Shown in pieces: positions 37,101-46,100 of a DNA stretch of 64,000 bases; position 1 is the first letter of the stretch; the number at the start of each line of letters is the position of its first letter. The DNA comes from Phoronis australis (lineage: Eukaryota > Phoronida > Phoronidae). The notes under the pieces are model-generated. The model saw nothing but the letters and a program-made list of their open reading frames with translations. It was not told the origin of the DNA and searched no databases. A program made the position numbers and the translations under genes. The stretch is from assembly GCA_002633005.1 (NCBI GenBank), contig NMRA01000924.1:34206-98205 (forward strand). The letters are read 5' to 3'.

Positions 37101-40100
37101 AGTTTCACGGAGAGTAAGAATGGGTCTAGGGCCAGCGCACTGACGGGTAGGTGGAGCTGCCTGAAGTGATTATAGCTGGGTTCCAACAATAGACTCGTAC
37201 CTATTCTTCTGATCTGGGTTGAAGGTCGTTATGATACAGTTTCGAAGAAAATTTGAATTCATTATTTCTATTCTTTGAGGTACTTTTTTGGAAAGGTGAG
37301 GTCCCGAGTTACCTGGCATGAGTGCCTTTGTGGTCGTTTCAGAATCCCTAGCTGGTGAAATCATTCAGAGTGCGTCCCAAAAATGTACACACTTCAACGT
37401 CTGGAGTTCAAATTCAGTTTCCGTGGGTAACTGATATTCAACGCAGACCTACTAAATGGTTACATGGTGAACGTGTGTCTGCCAGTCATGACGTACTCCG
37501 TGCATGCGCGAACCCATAGAGGGGGGTCTCGGGGGACCCGAACGAGCCCTCCCCATTTGGTAACGTGGGCCAAAATGTCCGCCTCAAAGAAACAAAAAGT
37601 CCAAGAAAAATGAGACAAAAGTCCACTAAGACAGGAATTCGGCGTATGCACAATTCATAGCCCTGAACAAGTCCCGTATTTCGTATATTTTTTCTTTAGT
37701 AAAAGGTCCACATTCTCAAAACCTCGAGCTTCCCTCTGTTTTATTATTTTGCACGCGTGCCATGTGTGTAGTATGTACGGGAAATGCAAGCAAACGATTC
37801 ATTTATGAAGAACAAAAATTCATTGCACAATACTACTAGAAACTAAAAACATCAAGGAAATGCAAAGAGAACCTTTCCAATTTGATGACCATTGACTTAG
37901 AGATTTTATTTGTTTAAGTACTTAAACGTCTTTAACGATCTGCGGTTTGTAAACTTAAACCCAGTAATCTAGTTCCTAAGCCAAGAAACAATTTACTGTC
38001 ATTCGAAGTGTGAGGATATTTTGGGACACTTGGTAGAACTGTCCGAATTTTATCAATTTCCTTGAGACTTTTTTCAGATAGACAAAAATCATTTAGTGTG
38101 CTTTTATATTTGGGGATCTGATGATAGATCGAAATTTCCCAATGTCGGCCTGCAACTAAGTTCATTGAAGCATTGTCCTTTCTTACAAGATTATCGCCTC
38201 CCAACTGCTCCACCGAGAGAAGGTACCGACTAATATAGCCTAAACATAATTAAGCTTGGAAAAGAGTGACAGTTCAAGACTTCGCAGGACTCCTTGAAGT
38301 GACCTTCCTCAACATGAAAGTTGATTGCACGATTTCACAAAAAATATGAAAGTACACGTAATCGAGTCCAACTTTGGGCCCTCTCTCCGTGAGTGGACCC
38401 TTAAGAATTTAACTATAAAAACATAAAAAGGTGGCCACTTGAATGTCATCAATGGCCTTCTTTAAAGGTGAGGCCCTCAATATGAAAATAACGATATTTT
38501 GAAAAATCAAGAAATATGAGCAATTGATATCTGTCAGGTCATCAATTTTTCTTAAGTGATATACAATTCGAGAAAACAGCGACAGTTGTTTCCGTTATCC
38601 CTTGCCAGAGAGGGGCGTCGGGAAAATTGAGGTTTTGCAGTCGCAAAATTGACTTATTGTATTTAAAAATCCAGTGAATTAATACGCTTCGCAAAGCGGC
38701 TTCGTTTTACAATTTCTTTCAATTTTTCGAAATATTTAATTATGCATGAATCATTACGTGCACGTTTTCAAGTGCGTTTAGACAACGTGTGCTGAGAAAC
38801 CGGAGACCGCAATAACACTGTGTCCTGGCCAGGGTCGTCAAAAAGTAAACCAGGCACTGATACGGAGTTGCTAAATCTTCTCTTGAATTTTCTCTCCTAT
38901 CTGCATTTAGCAGTCTTTTTTTCTCCGCTGTCCCCGCGCCACGCGTATACTGGTTTTCACGGTTTAACCCTGACGCCTGAAAATTTTTTTGGGGGCCCAT
39001 TGCCCCCCGCCTCACCCCCGCTTCCTACGGCCCCGTTATAACATTAAAACAGGCACTGAGTTTGGCCTTGAAAATGCCACTTGAGCACCAAGTACTGAGG
39101 TCTAACCTTTGTACTCGAAATTGAGCTCAAATTACTTTCACAATTTTCGTTCTGCGTACTCAGTGCTCAAGGCAGTATATATTATTTTGTGCTCGTGAAC
39201 TTTAACGTTGAAGTGGATCTCCTATCTCGCCTTTGAAGACCCCAGCTTCATATTCGAGTCTGAAATTAAAATCTCGAGTTTTTACTCAAAATCTCGAGAT
39301 TTTAGTCTGGTTAGTAGCTTGGATCTAGTGGTTATCAAATGTGAAAATGGACTAGAATTTCATGTACTTTAACCATACAATACACGATCATAGAATTATG
39401 GCCATTCGTCTTCAATTCTAGCAAAAGTAGAGCCGACAATTTCAGACATAAATTCGAGTGAAGATGGGACCGGCGGGCCTAGCCCGTTTGTGGTACCACG
39501 GCTTGTCTATCATTTTGGGTATTGACTACAATTGTTTGTTCAGGCACGAAGAATGCGATGACGGCAATGCTGCAGATGGGGACGGTTGCAGCATACATTG
39601 CCAGGTGGAACAGCACTTTACGTGTAAAGGTACTTATGAATTTTCTTGTATCTTTCAGAAATTTGTATCTACTATAACTATGTCCTATCCTACCTTTATT
39701 CTTTGCTAACTTACATAGAACTTACATGTAGAGCCCCGTGAGTACAAAAATATTTTTTGTTTATTTTCACTTGAAAGAATCGCAGCCAAGTTGGAGTTCA
39801 TTTGACACCTTTCAGGAAAGCAAAGCCTCTGCTACAAATTCTTTGGCGACGGATTTTGTGAAGATATTGATCGAAGAGCAGGAAGTCCAGACTGTGTAGA
39901 AACGACCCCTTCTGGCTTTAAAGATCAATGGGCAACTTCAGCAGAATCGAATCCGTTTTTCGCAACGCCAGATTGCCCAGATTCATTGATTTTAGGCCAG
40001 CCAAAACTACCGTTGGTAAGTTGAAAGACTCTGTGTTTTACGTCAAAAGTTAAAATACTAACTCGTTACAGCAATTACATGTACAAGACTAAAAGTGACC

Positions 40101-43100
40101 AAAAATTCACCAAATTCATATATTAAAAGAAGCGTTTTTGTTTCTGAATCTTAGAAATTACGTTGCCTCAGGACGACCTTCGCAATATACGTACGTTTAC
40201 CACCTAAAGCTCCCGTTTGGAACCAATGTATTAGTGTCTAAGGAATCCGATATCTTTTGGGGTCTAAATATTTTACTCCCTAAGAATCGTGAGTGCCATC
40301 TCAATTACTGCCTGAAAATCACATTCGTTCTTAAATTTGCACTGCTTCATTTAGTTTTTCAGAATCNAATGCAAAGAGAACTTTTCCAATTTGATGACCA
40401 TTGACTTAGAGATTGTATTTGTTTAAGTACTTAAACGTTTTATTTTTCCATCTGCGGTTTGTAATCTAATTCCTAATCCAAGAAACAATTTACTGTCATT
40501 CGAAGTGTGAGGATATTTTGGGACACTTTGTAGAACTGTCCGAATTTTATCAATTTCCTTGAAACTTTTTTCAGATAGACAAAAACCATTTAGTGCGCAT
40601 TTATATTTGGGGATCTGATACTAGATCGAAATTTCCCAATGTCGGCCTGCAACTAAGTTCATTGAAGCATTGTCCTTTCTTACAAGATTAGCGTCTCCGA
40701 ACTGCTCCACGAGAGAGAGAGTACTGACTAAAATAGGGCGCTTCAATTATGAAAGCCTATACATAATTAAGCTTGGAAAAGAGTGACAGTTCATTCTATC
40801 GTCGTGTGGTCACAAGACTTCGCAGGACTCCTTGAAGTGACCTTCCTCAACATGAAAGCTGGTTGCACGATTTCACAAAAAACAGGAAAGTACACGTAAT
40901 CGAGTCCAACTTTGGGCCCTCTCTCCGTGAGTGGACTTAAGAATTTATCTATAAAAACATAAAAAGGTGGCCACTTGAATGTCATCAATGGCCTTCTTTA
41001 AAGTTGAGGCCCTCAATATGAAAATATCTATATTTTGAAACATCAAGAAATATGAGCAATTAATATCTGTCAGGTCATCAGTTTTTCTTAAGTGATATAC
41101 AATTCGAGAAAATAGCGACAGTTGTTATCCCTTGCCAGAGAGGGGCGTCGGGAAAATTGTGGTTTTGCAGTCGCAAAATTGACTTTATTGAATTTAGAAA
41201 TCCAGTGGATTAATATGCTTCGCAAAGCGGCTTCGTTTTACAATTTCTTTCAATTTTTCGAAATATATAATTATGCTTGAATCATTACGTGCACGTTTTC
41301 AAGTGCGTTTAGACAACGTGTGCTGAGAAACCGGAGACCGCAATAACACTGTGTCCTGGTCAGGGTCGTCAAAAAGTAAATCAGGCACTGGTACGGAGTT
41401 GCTAAATCATCTCTTGAATTTTCTCTCCTATCTACATTTAGCAGTCTTTTTTTCTCCACTGTCCCCGCGTCAAGCGTATACTGGTTTCCACGGTTTAACC
41501 CTGACGCCTGAAAAATTTTTTGGGGGGCCCATTGCCCCCTGCCCCACCTGCCGCTTCCTACGGCCCCGTTATAACATTAAAACAGGCACTGAGTTTGGCC
41601 TTGAAAATGCCACTTGAGCACCAAGTACTGAGGTCTAACCTTTGTACTCGAAATTGAGCTCAAATTACTTTCACAATTTTCGTTCTGCGTATACAGTGCT
41701 CAAGGCAGCATATATTATTCTGTGCTCGTGAACTTTAACGTTGAAGTGGATCTCCTATCTCGCCTTTGTAGACCCCAGCTTCATATTCGAGTCTGAATTT
41801 AAAATCTCGAGTTTTTACTCAAAATCTCGAGATTTTAGTCTCGTTAGTAGCTTGGATCTAGTGGTTATCAAATGTGAAAATGGACTAGAATTTCATGTAC
41901 TTTAACCATACAATACACGATCACAGAATTATGGCCATTCGTCTTCAATTCTAGCAAAAGTAGAGCCGACAATTTCAGACATAAATTCGAGTGAAGATGG
42001 GACCGGCGGGCCTAGCCCGTTTGTGGTACCACGGCTTGTCTATCATTTTGGGTATTGACTACAATTGTTTGTTCAGGCACGAAGAATGCGATGACGGCAA
42101 TGCTGCAGATGGGGACGGTTGCAGCATACATTGCCAGGTGGAACAGCACTTTACGTGTAAAGGTACTTATGAATTTTCTTGTATCTTTCAGAAATTTGTA
42201 TCTACTATAACTATGTCCTATCCTACCTTTATTCTTTGCTAACTTACATAGAACTTACATGTAGAGCCCCGTGAGTACAAAAATATTTTTTGTTTATTTT
42301 CACTTGAAAGAATCGCAGCCAAGTTGGAGTTCATTTGACACCTTTCAGGAAAGCAAAGCCTCTGCTACAAATTCTTTGGCGACGGATTTTGTGAAGATAT
42401 TGATCGAAGAGCAGGAAGTCCAGACTGTGTAGAAACGACCCCTTCTGGCTTTAAAGATCAATGGGCAAATTCAGCAGAATCCAATCCGTTTTTCGCAACG
42501 CCAGATTGCCCGGATTCATTGATTTTAGGCCAGCCAAAACTACCGTTGGTAAGTTGAAAGACTCTGTGTTTTACGTCAAATGTTCAAATACTAACTCGTT
42601 ACAGCAATTACATGTGCAAGACTAAAAGTGACCGAAAATTCACCAAATTCATATATTAAAAGAAGCGTTTTTGTTTCTGAATCTTAGAAATTACGTTGCC
42701 TCAGGACGGCCTTCGCAATATACATACGTTTACCACCTAAAGCTCCCGTTTGGAATCAATGTATTAGTGTCTAAGGAATCCGATATCTTTTGGGGTCTAA
42801 ATAATTTACCCCCTAAGAATCGTGAGTGCCATCTCAATTACTGCCTGAAAATCACATTCGTTCTTAAATTTGCACTGCTTCATTTAGTTTTTCAGAATCA
42901 GTCATTTTGTTTTGCTTCTAAGTCCTGATGATATAGGGCAATAACGCTCGACTAGAAATTATATAACTTACGTTCCTCTTTCTCCGTGTTGTCAATATAA
43001 CTCACTCTAAGAAAACAAAGTTTGAGGGAAATGGCCACTTTATTCCTAAAGCCTTGTTTTGAAGTTCTAAAAACGCGTTCTATAGCTCCATATTTTTACT

Positions 43101-46100
43101 ACTGTTGTAGTGTATCGCAAAATTTCACTACTCATCACTGATGCAAACACCGTCTGCCTATTTTAGTCGTGTGGTGCAGACTTTGACAGGAAAAGTCACT
43201 GGTCACCATGCGGTCACTCATATAGTGACGAAGATTTCTGGGTGAAGGTAAGTCACGCCATCTTTCGTCAGACCTAAGTGAAGGTAAATCACTCCATCCT
43301 TCCTTATTTGCATGGTTATTCTTTAAGTTTACATCTCAATTCCATACCACTTGTCCATAAGCACAGCAAATGAAAAACAAAAACAGCATCAGAAAGCGGA
43401 TATAGCGAAAAACGCGATGTGTAAACAATTTATGCATGTATACCTCGTTTGGTCTTTTTCATATTCAAAATCCCAATTAGGCGAAATTTTTGCCACTTTA
43501 CAAGTTACTTTAACAATTCTCGACTCTAAAGTTTAAATATCAGTTTTACTTTCTGCGACTCTTAATATTTAATTTTCATCGGCACTCACAGAGTACATTG
43601 GAAGTGTACACTGTATCTATGTAATGTTTGCTTAGAAATAAAAAAAAACGCACATATGAATATCGACAAGGTATGTATCTTTTTCAAGGTGACTTTCGAC
43701 TCTCCTGAGATCGCCGCCGCTGTGCTTATTTACGTTGCTTCTGATGGGCGTGACAACGACGGGGAGGAGGCGCCTCACGTAGTCCACGTGACATTGATCG
43801 ACACTTTTGATACTGAACGACTAACATTTGACGTCAATGCAAGCTGCAAGGAAAACCCGATGCGTGTTAACGTACACCAGGATCTAACCAAATCGTTCTT
43901 CAAAACACAAGGTAAATGGAATGTCAAAGATGTCCGCTTGAGCAACAAAAATAACAAACTACAAATTACGTCATAAAATGCTTTCATATTTGGTAAAATG
44001 CTAGAGTTGTTTGATATATATCTGACAGTGATGATGCATTTAGGATATGAACCCTACTAGTCATAGTTTAACAATTTGCAGGAGTCAGGATCAAGTTCAC
44101 TTCCTTCAGGTTTGCTGTGTCAGCCGTCGTATTAAGATCGCCTAAGTTCTTGGATCCATTCACCTTGAAAACCTGCACTGAAACTCAACTGTACAACCCG
44201 ACAGTCAGGCAGTGTTTCAGTTACAATAATTGCAAAAGGGCTCAATGTGATGACCCACCTGAAGTTGTAAATGGAAGACTCCTGTGCACCGGAAACCACG
44301 AGGGTGCCACGTGCTCAGTCAAGTGCAATGAAGGGTAGGGAATTAGTGTCCAAACATGTAGTTAAAAGTGGGCGTGGCAAGTATACGTTTAATGATAATG
44401 AAGGTGATCTGGAGTGTCAACAGTATGGCGAAGAGACGAGAAGTGCAACATGCTTGTAACCACGTCAAGACCCAACGTACAGGTGTAGAATAAATAAATA
44501 AATTACATGGCCCCTGTTAATTAAGCTTCGCTGAAATCATTTAAAGTCGTCTACACAATAGTACAATATAGAGAATATATCCCAACGCAAAAAGTAGCCA
44601 GCTTATTTCTTATAAGTTCCTCAAATTCTGTTTTCCTTTTAGGTACAACCTTGCAAACAATACCAAAATCACGTGCGTGGCCGGAATTTGGTCTGGTGTA
44701 GAAAAGGTTGTATGTCAGCCAGTCACGTGTACCAAGCCGGAAGTGCCCTTCGCTGCAATGTCATGTGACGGTACAACGTTTCGAAAACGGTGTGTTTTCA
44801 CCTGCCAGGGTCCTGCTGTTTTGCAAGGTCAGATTCTGTGTCTTTTTTGAAAAAATCGTTATTTGGAAATACATGCACCATGGTCTGGAATAAGACTTTT
44901 AAATCTCTTATAGTTTCAATCTAGAACTAGAAATTCACTATACATCGCAAGCAAAGCAATGGACCTTACACGATAGGTGTCGGTAGATGTTCAATTCCCA
45001 TATGTAGAGTTAGGGTGAAACTTCAGGTGTAGATGTTCTTAGAAAAGTAGATATAACTTTCAAACGATCGAGGTAGGCATTTTCGTGGGGGGAGGTTATT
45101 AACTCTGGAGTGTGCGTCATTCCACTGTTGTTTGGTACCCATATCTACACAACGCAATAGAACGTAGTAGGCTGCGACAATGCACTGTAAATACACTCAG
45201 TGCCTGTTTTGGGACGTTTGCAAACTTTTATCTACCGGAAGATGGATTGCCACATTTTGTTCTCTTCCCCAAACACCTACCTGTACATGCATAACAAATT
45301 CGGGCTACAATGGCAATGGGAAACTCTTTACAGATGTTGTTGCAATTGCATGCTCCATTGTGTTCAATTGTAAATTTCAGGTTCCGACAATGTGCTGCTC
45401 TGCGAAGCAGATGGATTGTGGTCCCTTCCACAATCCTTTTGCAAAATAAAATGTTCACCATTATCTGAACTTCCGGAGGGTACCGAACTGATCACCCGAA
45501 GTTGTAGCCGAAACCCAATGGACGTTGGAACGCGTTGTAAAATGCATTGCGCTAAAGGATATTACGTCCAGGGGTTCAAGACAAACAAGGCCAAAAGGTA
45601 ACGAAGGGAACACGTGACCTGTAACATGGCGAATGGGATACTTCAATATAACAGCGTGACGGCCTCACCCGTGGTACCGGATACCAGTGGTTTTTAAATG
45701 ACAACGAGACAATTCAAATTTTGTTTGAAAAACGTCACGTCTAATATGCGTACGATGTAAATGGTTCTTTGCAAGAAATAGAATGTTTCCCTGTGCACTC
45801 CGCTTTGACAAGGAAGTGCCTTCTGATACAGCCGGGTACCGATGAGATTTACCCGTCGTTTCACTTGACCAGTCTCCGTTTGTTTCTGGAAGTCTCTCGC
45901 GACATTCGTGTGTTCTTATCAATGGCGTTAGTCAGATTTTGCGTCAGGTGTCAGTTTATTCAATAACTGTCACAAATCTTAAGGAATTAAAAATAAGCAG
46001 TACCGCTGGCATTATGACGTCACATGAAAATGTGAAGATGTCACTCCAATGCCGTGTTAAATGCGTCCTAAACATTTTTTGCAGAAATAGCCATTCATTT

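Larger units (their letters stand above)
37859..42899 (+). repeat. 2.5-kb tandem duplication spanning pappalysin exons 12-13
   Basis: Copy A is 37859-40366 and copy B 40368-42899, separated by a single N at 40367. The copies are highly similar throughout. The offset is about 2,509 bases on the left and 2,533 on the right because copy B has small extra segments near 40734-40755 and 40795-40815. Exon 12 is identical in the two copies, and exon 13 differs at three positions (one Thr/Asn change). An allelic assembly duplication is more likely than a real one. Confidence 0.95.
40016..43166. other. Sequence between pappalysin exon 13 copy A and exon 14
   Basis: As assembled, this interval holds the end of duplication copy A, the N at 40367 and all of copy B with its own exons 12-13. 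Without the duplication, the intron between exons 13 and 14 would be about 620 bases (42549-43166). Confidence 0.8.

Noticed and set aside
39544-42548. Mutually exclusive exons or a genuine repeat of the Cys-rich unit in the protein
   Set aside because: Exon 12 is identical and exon 13 nearly so, intronic sequence is equally conserved, an N marks the junction and tandem inclusion breaks the frame; allelic duplication is simpler, though not proven.
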